A stretch of DNA of 38,862 bases from contig VFZU01000050.1 of NCBI GenBank assembly GCA_016870995.1, positions 1 to 38,862 of the forward strand, in the 5' to 3' direction. Positions 26,159 to 34,458 of this stretch are shown in pieces. The first letter of the stretch is position 1; every line of letters begins with the position of its first letter. The notes under the pieces were generated by a model. It had not been told where the DNA came from. It did not search any database and saw nothing but the letters and a program-made list of their open reading frames with translations. The translations under genes were made by a program, and so were the position numbers. The stretch comes from Acidobacteriota bacterium. GTDB lineage: Bacteria > Acidobacteriota > Terriglobia > Bryobacterales > Bryobacteraceae.

Positions 26159-28802
26159 CATCAAACTCGCCTTCGCCAGTTGCTCCCAAGACTTGATCGA
26201 TCAATTCGTGGAGGAGGTCAAGAAAGTCGGAGACACCAAACTTCCAGTTTTTCTTGTCTCCGAGTTTGCACCCCACGAACCCTGCCATTGGATCCCCTGG
26301 CACCCCTTCGAAGATCTTGAAACCAACCGCCAGCGCATCCTCTGGCACATCGGCTCCGAGCGCTGCATCCGTTTCAACATGATCCTTCTGCAGCCCAAAA
26401 TACCCTATTGGGCTATGCGTTTCCTCGGACTGCGAATCTGCCCTACCCGTACCTATCTTTTCAACGAAAACTATGGCCACTTCCCTCTGCATCCCCGAGG
26501 CATTGCGACCATTCTCCGCCATGCCACTTGGCGGCTCAAGAACCTCATCCGTTATCAAACAACTCCCGGCGGCAAGCTTTACACCATCCTTTGTCGCATG
26601 GCGCATCCTCTCGCCTGGGAGCGTCCCCTTCTCTATCGCCTCGCCCGCCGCCGCAAGCCGCTGGAAACCAGGCCGCTCCGATCCGAACCCACACCAGCAC
26701 TCCAGCCCGGCATCACCGTCGTGATTCCTTCCCGTCAGGGCTATGATCTCCTCAAAACCCTGCTCCCCCAAATCCAGCCCGGCATCGTCAGCAAGGTGAC
26801 GGTTGTCGACAACGGATCCGACGATGAAACCGCCTCCCTTGCCTCTGGCTTCGTTCAAGTCCTCACCTCCGACCACCCTCTCAGCTTCGCCGCCGCGGTA
26901 AACATGGGCATCCGCGCCTCCCGCACCACTCACACCTGCCTGCTCAATAACGACATGGTCCTCGAGCCCGGTTTCTTCGAAGAGCTCTACAAAGCCTTCG
27001 ACAGGACTCCAGACCTTTTCTGCGCCACAGCCCAGATCTTCATGCCTGAAGGCAAGCGGCGCGAAGAAACCGGCAAAGCAAACTACAAACCAACGGGTCT
27101 CCGCGATTTCCCTCTACGCTGCGACACGCCCATCGAAGGCGAAAACGATACCCCCGTCTTCTACGGCTCCGGCGGATGCTCGCTGTACGACACGGCGAAA
27201 CTCCTCGCCATCGGTTGCTTCAAAGAGGCCTTCCGCCCCGCATACGTCGAAGACCTCGACACTGGCTGGCGCGGCTGGCAACAAGGCTGGCCCACTGTCT
27301 TTGTCTCCGGCGCAAAGGTCATCCATCACCACCGTTCCACGACCGCCCGCTTCCTTGCCGCCTCCTCGATCGAACTCGCCATCGAGCAGAATCTGCTTCG
27401 CTGGATCCAGTCGAGCGTAGCCACTCCAGGCGTCTTTCAAGATCTTTGGCAGCGCGCGGTCAACCGCATCAACCTGCTGGCCGCTGTGCCAGAACCCGCC
27501 CCCATCGCGATGTACGCCCTGCGCTTCGCCGCCTTCGAAAAACCATACTTCAAGTGGGACCGCCCCGCGCAGCCCAAAATCAACGAGCACGAAATCCTCG
27601 CCCTCGGCTGCGGCGACCTCGCCTGCTTCCCTGGCAGCGCCTCGCCGGACAAACCTCGCCTCCTCATCGCCACCTGCTACATGCCCTTCCCGCTGTCTCA
27701 CGGCGGCGCGGTCCGCATGTTCAACCTGATGCGCGAAGCCGCCAAGGATTATTCTCTGGTCCTCCTCAGCTTTGTCGACGAATTCATAACACCCGCGCCC
27801 GAGCTCACCGCCCTTTGCGTCGAAATTCTGCAGGTCAAACGCGAGGGCTCCCACTACCGCCGTTCCACGCCCACACCCAAGGTGGTCGATGATTTCGCCA
27901 GCAACACTTTCGAGGCCGCCATCCGCTGGGTCCAGCGTAAATGGCACCCCGAAATCGCCCAGCTCGAATTCACCCAGATGGCTCAATACGCCAAAGCCTG
28001 CCACCCGGCAAAGACGATCCTGGTCGAACACGACATTACCCTCGACCTCTACTCGCAGCTCCTTCGCGACAAAGACGATTTCGATCTCCGCCTCGAACTC
28101 GAAAAGTGGAACAACTTCGAGCGCCAGGCCTGGCGTGACGTTGATTCCACCGTTGTCATGTCCGGCAAGGACAGCGCCACGGTCACAGGCGCCAAACGCG
28201 TTGCCGTACTCGAGAACGGCGTCGATCTCGACCGCTTCCAACCCAGTTCTACTCCGCCCGAGCCCCGCAGTCTTCTCTTCATCGGCAGCCTCGCGCACCT
28301 CCCCAACCTGATGGCCCTCGCCTGGTTCCTCAACGAAGTCTGGCCCCAACTCAAAGACACCGAACTCCACATCATCGCCGGGCGCAATCCGCAATACTAC
28401 GTCGACTTCTACAAAGACCGCGTCACGATCAACCTCAATCAACAGAACATCGAGCTCGAGGCCTTCGTCTCCGACGTGCGCCCTGCCTATGAAAAAGCCG
28501 AAGTCGTCATCGCGCCTCTGCTCGCGAGCGCCGGCACCAACATCAAGATCATGGAGGCCATGGCCTGCGGCAAAGCCATCGTCTCCACCCCCGGCGGCGT
28601 CAACGGCCTCGACCTCGAACCCGGCAAAGACTTTCTTCTAGCCCCAACCTCCGCCGAATTCGCCAAAGCCATCGAAGAGCTTCAATCGAACGCCCCACTC
28701 CGCAACCAGCTCGAACAGCAATCCCGCCGCACCGTCGAAGCCCAATACAGCTGGACCGCGATCGGCGAAAAACAACGCGCCCTCTACCGCTCGCTGGCTT
28801 GA
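26133..28802 (+). CDS. Fused GT2-GT4 glycosyltransferase
   Basis: An 889-residue protein with two transferase units. Residues 1-190 are an extra N-terminal region (NMILLQPKIPYWAMRFLGLRICPTR) of unknown role. Residues 193-430 are a GT-A family 2 unit: ITVVIPSRQGYDLL, VVDNGSDDET (226-230), LLNNDMV (Asp-containing 272-275) and the acceptor-side YVEDLDTGWRGWQQGW. Residues 540-889 are a GT-B family 4 unit: RLLIATCYMPFPLSHGGAVR, VLENGVDLDRF, LLFIGSLAHLPN, and the donor-site ASAGTNIKIMEAMACGKAIVSTPGGVNGL. It likely adds two sugars in sequence to an O-antigen or exopolysaccharide precursor. The start is GTG 26133, inside the end of the upstream gene; its end overlaps the convergent DUF2141 gene by 19 bases. 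Confidence 0.9.
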   Translation: MPTGANSSDIKLAFASCSQDLIDQFVEEVKKVGDTKLPVFLVSEFAPHEPCHWIPWHPFEDLETNRQRILWHIGSERCIRFNMILLQPKIPYWAMRFLGLRICPTRTYLFNENYGHFPLHPRGIATILRHATWRLKNLIRYQTTPGGKLYTILCRMAHPLAWERPLLYRLARRRKPLETRPLRSEPTPALQPGITVVIPSRQGYDLLKTLLPQIQPGIVSKVTVVDNGSDDETASLASGFVQVLTSDHPLSFAAAVNMGIRASRTTHTCLLNNDMVLEPGFFEELYKAFDRTPDLFCATAQIFMPEGKRREETGKANYKPTGLRDFPLRCDTPIEGENDTPVFYGSGGCSLYDTAKLLAIGCFKEAFRPAYVEDLDTGWRGWQQGWPTVFVSGAKVIHHHRSTTARFLAASSIELAIEQNLLRWIQSSVATPGVFQDLWQRAVNRINLLAAVPEPAPIAMYALRFAAFEKPYFKWDRPAQPKINEHEILALGCGDLACFPGSASPDKPRLLIATCYMPFPLSHGGAVRMFNLMREAAKDYSLVLLSFVDEFITPAPELTALCVEILQVKREGSHYRRSTPTPKVVDDFASNTFEAAIRWVQRKWHPEIAQLEFTQMAQYAKACHPAKTILVEHDITLDLYSQLLRDKDDFDLRLELEKWNNFERQAWRDVDSTVVMSGKDSATVTGAKRVAVLENGVDLDRFQPSSTPPEPRSLLFIGSLAHLPNLMALAWFLNEVWPQLKDTELHIIAGRNPQYYVDFYKDRVTINLNQQNIELEAFVSDVRPAYEKAEVVIAPLLASAGTNIKIMEAMACGKAIVSTPGGVNGLDLEPGKDFLLAPTSAEFAKAIEELQSNAPLRNQLEQQSRRTVEAQYSWTAIGEKQRALYRSLA

Positions 28803-29239
28803 TCCTTCGTCGGATAGCGCATCTGCACCACCAACCGCTGTCCGCACTTCAATTCCGTCACTGCGGACTCAAACTTCGGCACCTGCAATTTCGCCTTCGG
28901 GTTGTTCGACATCGCCCAGCCCTCGGTCGGCCTTCCGCTCGGCTTCTTATCGAGTTTCTTGTTGCGATTCTCGTCGTGCAGCACAACGACGCCATATCGC
29001 CCCGGCTTTATCTCATTTACAGCCAACACCACCGTGCCCTCTGCCGCCGCCTGCGAACCATCTTTGTAAGCTTTCGCAACCTGCTCCGGCCAACCCTCCT
29101 TCGAGGCGAACAGCGCATACCCCACCACACCTCGACTCCCCTTGACCCCTTGCGCCTCAATCGTCACCGAGCAAGCCGAAGCTTCCCCTGTCATCAAAAC
29201 CAACCCCACCACAGCGTCAACAAGAAATGGAAACATCAT
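28784..29239 (-). CDS. Secreted DUF2141 family protein
   Basis: A 151-residue protein with an N-terminal hydrophobic signal (MMFPFLVDAVVGLVLMTGEASA) and the DUF2141 pattern: GVVGYALFASKEGWPEQ, VNEIKPGRYGVVVLHDENRNKKLDKKPSGRPTEGWAMSNN and PKFESAVTEL. These are small exported beta-sandwich proteins of unknown function found in many Bacteroidota, Proteobacteria and Acidobacteriota. The HDENxNxKLD stretch looks like a metal-binding loop. Two Cys (in SACSV and LKCGQ) could form a disulfide. It overlaps the convergent glycosyltransferase gene by 19 bases. Confidence 0.85.
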   Translation of the reverse strand: MMFPFLVDAVVGLVLMTGEASACSVTIEAQGVKGSRGVVGYALFASKEGWPEQVAKAYKDGSQAAAEGTVVLAVNEIKPGRYGVVVLHDENRNKKLDKKPSGRPTEGWAMSNNPKAKLQVPKFESAVTELKCGQRLVVQMRYPTKDQASER

Positions 29240-29316
29240 CGAGACCAGATTAACGTCAACCAGGCCTCGCGCAGGATTCGTCCATCATTCGATACCCTCA
29301 ATTCAAGAGCCATCTA

Positions 29317-31476
29317 TTGATTCGCCCCACTCCAATCTTTCTCTGCGTTGGTTTGTTCACGCTCCTACTGCTGGTCCCGCTTCGCAATTCCCGCGTCGAC
29401 AACACAGCCGAAGCTTGGCTACCCACAAGCTCTCCGGCTCTCATATCACTCAAGGACTTCCAGGCGAAATTCGGCGATGGCTCGCTCTTGCTCGCGCGCG
29501 TTGAAGGCAGCGCACTCGCTCAACAGTTACCCGAGTGGCAACGCCTGACCTCGCGCCTCCGCGACCTTCCCGAAGTTGAGGCCGTCTACCCTCCTCGATT
29601 CGTCGAAGAATCCACCTCGGACCCAGGCCCCCCACCTCCCATCACCGCCTACCTCAGCAGTCCCGATCTCCGCCACGCCGCCATTCTGATTCTGCCGCGC
29701 ACGGCTCTCTCCGTGGAGCGGCAACGCTCCCTGCTCGATCAAGTCACCGCCATCCTCTCTGGCTCTCCCCTCGGAGCATTCGGGCTCGCCGGCACAATCG
29801 TCATCACAAACGACCTCGACATCGGCTCGCGTCAATCCCTTTCCACGATCGGCCCCATCGTCGCCCTCGCCATGTGCCTCGTCCTCTACTGGGCCACTCG
29901 TGAGTGGCGTGGCGTGCTGGCCGCCATTGCCGTGATTACTTGTTCTTCAGTTTGGGCCATGGGTCTGCTCGCCTGGTTCGATAGGCCTCTCAACCTCGTT
30001 GTCTCCACCATCCCCGCCATCCTCGCCGTCGTCACCGTCACGCAGGCCATGCACATCCTGGCCTTCTTCCACAGCTTCCCCGTGGAACTCGCACCCGCAG
30101 CCGCATGGCGGCAGGCTCTCCGCGGCATCCTGCGGCCTAGCGTCTTGTGCACCATCACGACATCCGCCGGTTTCGCCGCCCTCGCCACTTCGGAGATTCC
30201 TCCCGTACGCGACCTCGGCATCTTCACAGCCATCGGCGTTCTCTCCACATCAATCCTCTGCTTTACCCTGTTTCCTGCCCTACTCTCCTTGAGCAGTAAA
30301 GTCGCCCCACGCGGCCCGAGTGCGCAAAAGTTCTGGACCCTCGATCGCGCCTCCCGCTACACCGCCTGGCTCGGCAGGCATCGCACTGCCATCATCCTCA
30401 TCACTACGGTGGCCTCGATTGCCGCCCTCGTCGGCATGTCCAAAATCCGCATCGAATCCCACATCCTTGAGTTCTTCCCAGCCTCACACCGCGTCCCAGC
30501 CAACTATCACTCGATCGAGGACCGCCTCATGGGCATGACGCCCATCGACATCGTCTTCTCCGGCCCCCGCAAAATCCTGCTCTCGGACAAAGCCCTCAAC
30601 GAGTATCGCGACTTTTTCACCACGACTCTCAAAACCGAACCGCTGGCCCGCCAGGTCGTCTCGATCCTCCTCGAGCCCACCCGCGAGGCCACTCAGGAAT
30701 TCGTCCTCTCCCCAGCGGAACTCCGCGAGGCTTTCACGGAAGAAGAACTACCCGCCCTCGCCAAGCGCTTCCTGCTCGTCGAGGGAGACCGGATCACCTT
30801 ACGTACAACCATCCTCACGACCACCAGTTCTTCCAATGCCGTCTTCGAGTTGATCGAACGCCTTCAAAAACGCCTGGCAAACCACTCCCTCGGCAGCGCG
30901 GTTTCAGGCGAAGTCGCCGGCCCCATACCATTGTTCATTGAAGGTCAGGTCCTTCTCCTTCGCACGCAAATCGAATCCTTTGCCATCGCACTCACCATCA
31001 CCGCGTTGGTCGTACTTTTGGGCTTTCGATCCTGGTGGGTGGCGACCATCGCACTGGCCCCCAACGCAATTCCCATCTCAATGACACTCGGCTTCATGGG
31101 TTGGACAAACATCGCCTTGAACACAGCCACCGTCACGGTTGCGGGCATCGCCCTTGGGCTGATCATCGACGATACGATTCACTTCCTATACCGCTACCGG
31201 CTCGCCCGCGCTCAAATGGAAACACCCCAGGCCATCGCCTTCGCCCTCTTCACAATGGGGAAAGCAGCCGTGATCAGCAGCGGTGCGGTCACCGGCGGCT
31301 TCGCCCTGTTCGCGCTCTCTCCCTTCCGCCCCACGGCCTACTTCGGCCTCCTCATCGCCATCACAGCCGCAACGGCTCTGGCTTGCGACCTCCTGCTGCT
31401 ACCCGCCGTGCTGATGCGATCTAAAGCTTCCGTGCCACCGCCACATAATCCAGCCCCCCAAAGAAACCCTCTTTGA
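29317..31476 (+). CDS. RND-superfamily exporter of the MMPL type
   Basis: A 719-residue membrane protein with the duplicated MMPL/SSD layout: TM1 near the N-terminus (FLCVGLFTLLLLVPL), a first periplasmic loop (30-170), a TM2-6 bundle (GPIVALAMCLVLYW; STIPAILAVVTVTQAMHILAFFHSF), TM7 (TAIILITTVASIAALVGM), a second loop (about 380-550) and a final TM bundle with GIALGLIIDDTIHFLYRYRLA, whose Asp pair is the proton-relay position. Such proteins export lipids or hopanoids to the outer membrane. The first TM4 equivalent reads VTVTQAMHILAF and lacks the Asp. The start is TTG 29317. The 3' end overlaps the convergent methyltransferase gene by 56 bases. Confidence 0.88.
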   Translation: MIRPTPIFLCVGLFTLLLLVPLRNSRVDNTAEAWLPTSSPALISLKDFQAKFGDGSLLLARVEGSALAQQLPEWQRLTSRLRDLPEVEAVYPPRFVEESTSDPGPPPPITAYLSSPDLRHAAILILPRTALSVERQRSLLDQVTAILSGSPLGAFGLAGTIVITNDLDIGSRQSLSTIGPIVALAMCLVLYWATREWRGVLAAIAVITCSSVWAMGLLAWFDRPLNLVVSTIPAILAVVTVTQAMHILAFFHSFPVELAPAAAWRQALRGILRPSVLCTITTSAGFAALATSEIPPVRDLGIFTAIGVLSTSILCFTLFPALLSLSSKVAPRGPSAQKFWTLDRASRYTAWLGRHRTAIILITTVASIAALVGMSKIRIESHILEFFPASHRVPANYHSIEDRLMGMTPIDIVFSGPRKILLSDKALNEYRDFFTTTLKTEPLARQVVSILLEPTREATQEFVLSPAELREAFTEEELPALAKRFLLVEGDRITLRTTILTTTSSSNAVFELIERLQKRLANHSLGSAVSGEVAGPIPLFIEGQVLLLRTQIESFAIALTITALVVLLGFRSWWVATIALAPNAIPISMTLGFMGWTNIALNTATVTVAGIALGLIIDDTIHFLYRYRLARAQMETPQAIAFALFTMGKAAVISSGAVTGGFALFALSPFRPTAYFGLLIAITAATALACDLLLLPAVLMRSKASVPPPHNPAPQRNPL

Positions 31477-32830
31477 CGCTCGCTGGCAACGCATTCAATT
31501 CCGGCCGCTCCTCAAATGCAGGCGCAAACCTCTCCACCTCCAGGCGGCCAAAACCAGCCTCTTCGAGATAGAAGCACAACAGCGCCGGCGGCACCGGCCG
31601 CGTATGCGACGGATCCACATAAAAGTGCGTCGCAAAGATCGCCAGACACTCCGGATTCGGTGTCTCAAACACCACAACCCCGCCCGGCCGCAACGCGAGC
31701 GAGCAAGCCTGCACCAACTTCCAAACAGCCGCCGGAGCCAGATGCTCGATCACCTGCGCGCAGAAGATCCCGTCAAACGCCCCCGGCCCTTCCTGCGACA
31801 AAAACTCAAACACATCCGCCTTGCGCACATCGAGCCCCGCAGCATGCGCCACACTCACGTTTTCCTCGTGCAGGTCCACGCCAACGCCAGCAACACCCCG
31901 CGCCTTCAGCAAGCTCAAAAACTCTCCACGCCCACAACCAATATCAAGCACTCTCTCGCAGCCTTCAAACCGCCCGGCATACCCTTCAAAGTGCTTCTGA
32001 ATCTTGGCCGCATCGCCTCGAAACTTATTCGCGAAATGCACCCAGTCGATATCGATCGCCGCATCCGCCCCGCCGCCACCTGCCAAAGCAATACTCGCCG
32101 GCTGCTGCCTCACGCTGCGGATCTCGGCATAGATAATCCGCTCATACTCGACGCGCACCTTCTCCAGCTCTTTCCAGAACCTCTGCTGCATCGCGAAGTT
32201 CGCGCGCTCCAGTGCCCCTTCAAAATCCTGATGCTGCGCCGCAACGCGCTCTTCAAACCGCTGCTCCAGAATCGCCGTCCGCTGCGCATACGCCGACTGC
32301 AAATCCGCCACCGCCCGCAGAAACTGCACTTCATTCCGGCCCAGCTTCTCTTCCCACTCCCGCCGCCACACTAGCCAGTTCGACCGGATATCCTTCAACT
32401 CGGCGGCCTCCCGCCGAATCTCCTCCATCGGCGGCTCAAACCGGGGTGGAATCGTCTTCAGCGTCCGGTTGATCGCATTCAGTCCTTCCAGCACAGAGTC
32501 CAGCGATCGCACCATCGCATGATTAAACTCCACCTGATCCCGCACAAACCATCCCAGCCCGCGCGCGATCAAATTCTTCACACCCTGGATCGCCGAATTC
32601 AACACACCGCCAGGCCGCGGATTCACACGCCCAATCGCCGCCACCTTCGCACTGGCCTGATCCCGCGCCTCGAGCACGGGCGTAAAGTCCGGCAACTCCA
32701 GCCCATGCCAGATCCCACTCGGATACCGCGCCAACACGCGCTCGCGAATCTCGCGAATCGCCAGTTCCAGCTCTTCCTCGTGCGTCAATTGTGCCCGCCC
32801 GGTTATCTCACCGCTAGTCTTTTCGCTCAT
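31421..32830 (-). CDS. SAM-dependent methyltransferase with long N-terminal coiled coil
   Basis: A 469-residue protein. Residues 1-250 are a polar helical and coiled-coil region (about 120-245: MEEIRREAAELKDI, RFEERVAAQHQDFEGALERANF, RFWKELEKVRVEYERI). Residues 260-469 are a class I methyltransferase: motif I VLDIGCGRGEFL (295-305), GVGVDLHEENV, VFEFLSQ, FDGIFCAQVIEHL and VVVFETPNPEC. The layout recalls the O-antigen chain-terminating methyltransferases with attached coiled coils, so a surface-glycan role is possible. The start ATG 32830 is chosen over the GTG at 32860 because of the GGCGAG before it; it overlaps queF by 17 bases. The 3' end overlaps the convergent MMPL gene by 56 bases. Confidence 0.87.
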   Translation of the reverse strand: MSEKTSGEITGRAQLTHEEELELAIREIRERVLARYPSGIWHGLELPDFTPVLEARDQASAKVAAIGRVNPRPGGVLNSAIQGVKNLIARGLGWFVRDQVEFNHAMVRSLDSVLEGLNAINRTLKTIPPRFEPPMEEIRREAAELKDIRSNWLVWRREWEEKLGRNEVQFLRAVADLQSAYAQRTAILEQRFEERVAAQHQDFEGALERANFAMQQRFWKELEKVRVEYERIIYAEIRSVRQQPASIALAGGGGADAAIDIDWVHFANKFRGDAAKIQKHFEGYAGRFEGCERVLDIGCGRGEFLSLLKARGVAGVGVDLHEENVSVAHAAGLDVRKADVFEFLSQEGPGAFDGIFCAQVIEHLAPAAVWKLVQACSLALRPGGVVVFETPNPECLAIFATHFYVDPSHTRPVPPALLCFYLEEAGFGRLEVERFAPAFEERPELNALPASVKEGFFGGLDYVAVARKL

Positions 32831-33206
32831 AGCTCGCCGAGATCTTCGAATAGATTCCACCGCGCGGCGTAAAGTCGCCCAGCACCGTCAGCTTGCGCGG
32901 CTTCGTCGCCCGCACCACATCCTCAAGCACGCGGTTCACAATGTTCTCCTGAAAGATCCCCAGGTTCCGGTAAGCCAGCAGATACATCTTGTAGCTCTTC
33001 AGCTCCAGGCAATCCGCATCCGGCACATAGCGCACCATCAGCGTCCCATGATCCGGCAACCCGGTCTTCGGGCAAACGCTCGTAAACTCGGGGCTCGAGA
33101 TCTCAATCTCATAATCCCGGCCCGGGAACTGGTTCGGCCAGGTCTCAATCTCAGGCAGTTCTGCCGTGACGCCACTAGCGGCGTGATCATCCGTATATTG
33201 CTTCAT
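32814..33206 (-). CDS. queF: NADPH-dependent 7-cyano-7-deazaguanine reductase (preQ0 reductase) QueF
   Basis: A 130-residue type I QueF (T-fold) that reduces preQ0 to preQ1 in queuosine synthesis. The catalytic Cys is Cys45 in TSVCPKTGLPD with Asp52 beside it; LELKSYKMYLLAYRN is the NADPH-side motif; the substrate Glu is Glu87 in IFQENIVNRVLEDVV, where the usual His-Glu is Gln-Glu. It overlaps the ornithine cyclodeaminase-like gene by ATGA and the methyltransferase gene by 17 bases. No other queuosine gene lies nearby. Confidence 0.93.
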   Translation of the reverse strand: MKQYTDDHAASGVTAELPEIETWPNQFPGRDYEIEISSPEFTSVCPKTGLPDHGTLMVRYVPDADCLELKSYKMYLLAYRNLGIFQENIVNRVLEDVVRATKPRKLTVLGDFTPRGGIYSKISASYERKD

Positions 33207-34417
33207 TGTTCCTTGATCTTCCGGATCAGCAAATCCAAAAACAGTCCCACGTCCGTCACCACACCCACGGTCTGCGAACTCCCGCGATCGCTCACCTTCG
33301 TCGCCACCGCCGGATTAATGTCCACGCACACCATCTTCACCCAGCTCGGCAGCATGTTGCCAGTCGCAATCGAGTGCAGCATCGACGACAGGCACAACAC
33401 CACACCCGCATTCTCAATGTGCTTCGAATACAGGTTTTGCGCCTCGTTCATATCCGTCACCGTATCCGGCAACGGCCCGTCATCGCGCAAGCTCCCCGCC
33501 AGCACAAACGGCACCCCATGCTTCACACACTCATACATCACACCGGTCTTCAGCCTTCCCTGCTCCACCGCCCCGGCAATACTGCCGCAGTTGTAGATCG
33601 CATTGATCGCCCGCATGTGATTGCGATGCCCGTGCTCTTCCTGCCGGCCATCCCTCTGCCGGATCCCCAGGCTGGTCCCCAGCAACGCGGCTTCGATGTC
33701 ATGCACCGCCAGCGCATTGCCCGCCAGCAACGCATCCACCCATCCCAGGCGAATCAACTCCGACAACGGTCCAGATCCCCCCGTATGCACCACCACCGGG
33801 CCCGTCACGAAAACGATCTTCTTGCCCTGCTCCCGCACCGCCTTCATAATCGCCAGCGTCTGCGATACCGCCGTATCCACCTGCCGTTCGCTCGACACTT
33901 CGTTCGACATAAAGCTAAAGCTCAACCGGTCGCGATCCTTCGTATCCGGCACAACGCGGATCCCCCGCATCCCCACTACAACCTGGTCCCCGGCCTTCAG
34001 ATCCCGCAACTTCCGACACTCTGCATGCTTTCCATTCACGACCACCGTCGCGTCCATCCGCTGCTTGGCTACCTCGATCCACTCCCCAGCAATCCGCACC
34101 AGCGTCCGGTGATTCGTCGTCGAATAGAAATCCTCCGGCGCACACTTGTCCCGCGTGATGGTCTCGAGCACGGCATCCCCGGCATCCACCGGCACACAAC
34201 CCAGCCCCAACAACTGGCTCAACAGCTGGTCCATTTTCTCCCGCGTCGGCGTCTCCACCCGCATCCGCAACTGCGACGGGTCGCTATTCGTGCGACCAAT
34301 ATGGAACCGCTCCACCTCGAACTTCCCCGAGTATTCGACGACAGTGTCGAAGATCCGCTCCATGATGTGCGAATCGATCAGGTGCCCTTCGGCTTCGATA
34401 ATCTCGGTCAAGGCCAT
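33203..34417 (-). CDS. TIGR00300 / LOR-SDH family protein (archaeal-type ornithine cyclodeaminase-like)
   Basis: A 404-residue cytoplasmic protein of the LOR/SDH-domain family (TIGR00300). The N-terminal domain begins IIEAEGHLIDSHIMERIFDTVVEYSGKFEVERFHIGRTNSDPSQLRMRVE (about 6-55). The C-terminal domain has a dinucleotide-binding look: KIVFVTGPVVVHTGGSGPLSELIRLGWVDALLAGNALAVHDIEAAL, then HMRAINAIYNCGSI and MLHSIATGNMLPSWVKMVCVDINPAVATKVSDRGSSQTVGVVTDVG. Members in archaea convert ornithine to proline with NAD, and cyanobacterial homologues are fused to an arginine dihydrolase; a role in ornithine/arginine catabolism is likely. It heads an operon with queF and a methyltransferase. The ATG is six bases from a -10-like TATTCT; AAAGAG between could be either leader or Shine-Dalgarno. 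Confidence 0.82.
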   Translation of the reverse strand: MALTEIIEAEGHLIDSHIMERIFDTVVEYSGKFEVERFHIGRTNSDPSQLRMRVETPTREKMDQLLSQLLGLGCVPVDAGDAVLETITRDKCAPEDFYSTTNHRTLVRIAGEWIEVAKQRMDATVVVNGKHAECRKLRDLKAGDQVVVGMRGIRVVPDTKDRDRLSFSFMSNEVSSERQVDTAVSQTLAIMKAVREQGKKIVFVTGPVVVHTGGSGPLSELIRLGWVDALLAGNALAVHDIEAALLGTSLGIRQRDGRQEEHGHRNHMRAINAIYNCGSIAGAVEQGRLKTGVMYECVKHGVPFVLAGSLRDDGPLPDTVTDMNEAQNLYSKHIENAGVVLCLSSMLHSIATGNMLPSWVKMVCVDINPAVATKVSDRGSSQTVGVVTDVGLFLDLLIRKIKEQ

Positions 34418-34423
34418 CTCTTT

Positions 34424-34445
34424 AGAATAGCGATGAGGATAGAAT
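34424..34445. promoter_or_regulatory. Divergent -10-like elements between the cyclodeaminase-like and cytochrome-like genes
   Basis: The 41-base gap between ATG 34417 (minus) and ATG 34459 (plus) holds TATTCT on the minus strand (34429-34424, six bases before the ATG) and TAGAAT on the plus strand (34440-34445, thirteen bases before the ATG). A further TAGAAT at 34423-34428 overlaps the minus element. No -35 hexamer is clear. Confidence 0.35.
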
Positions 34446-34458
34446 CAAGTCAGAATTC

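Noticed and set aside
27114-28442. 442-codon minus-strand open frame
   Set aside because: Antisense to the GT2-GT4 gene, same biased composition, no motif; a shadow of codon usage.
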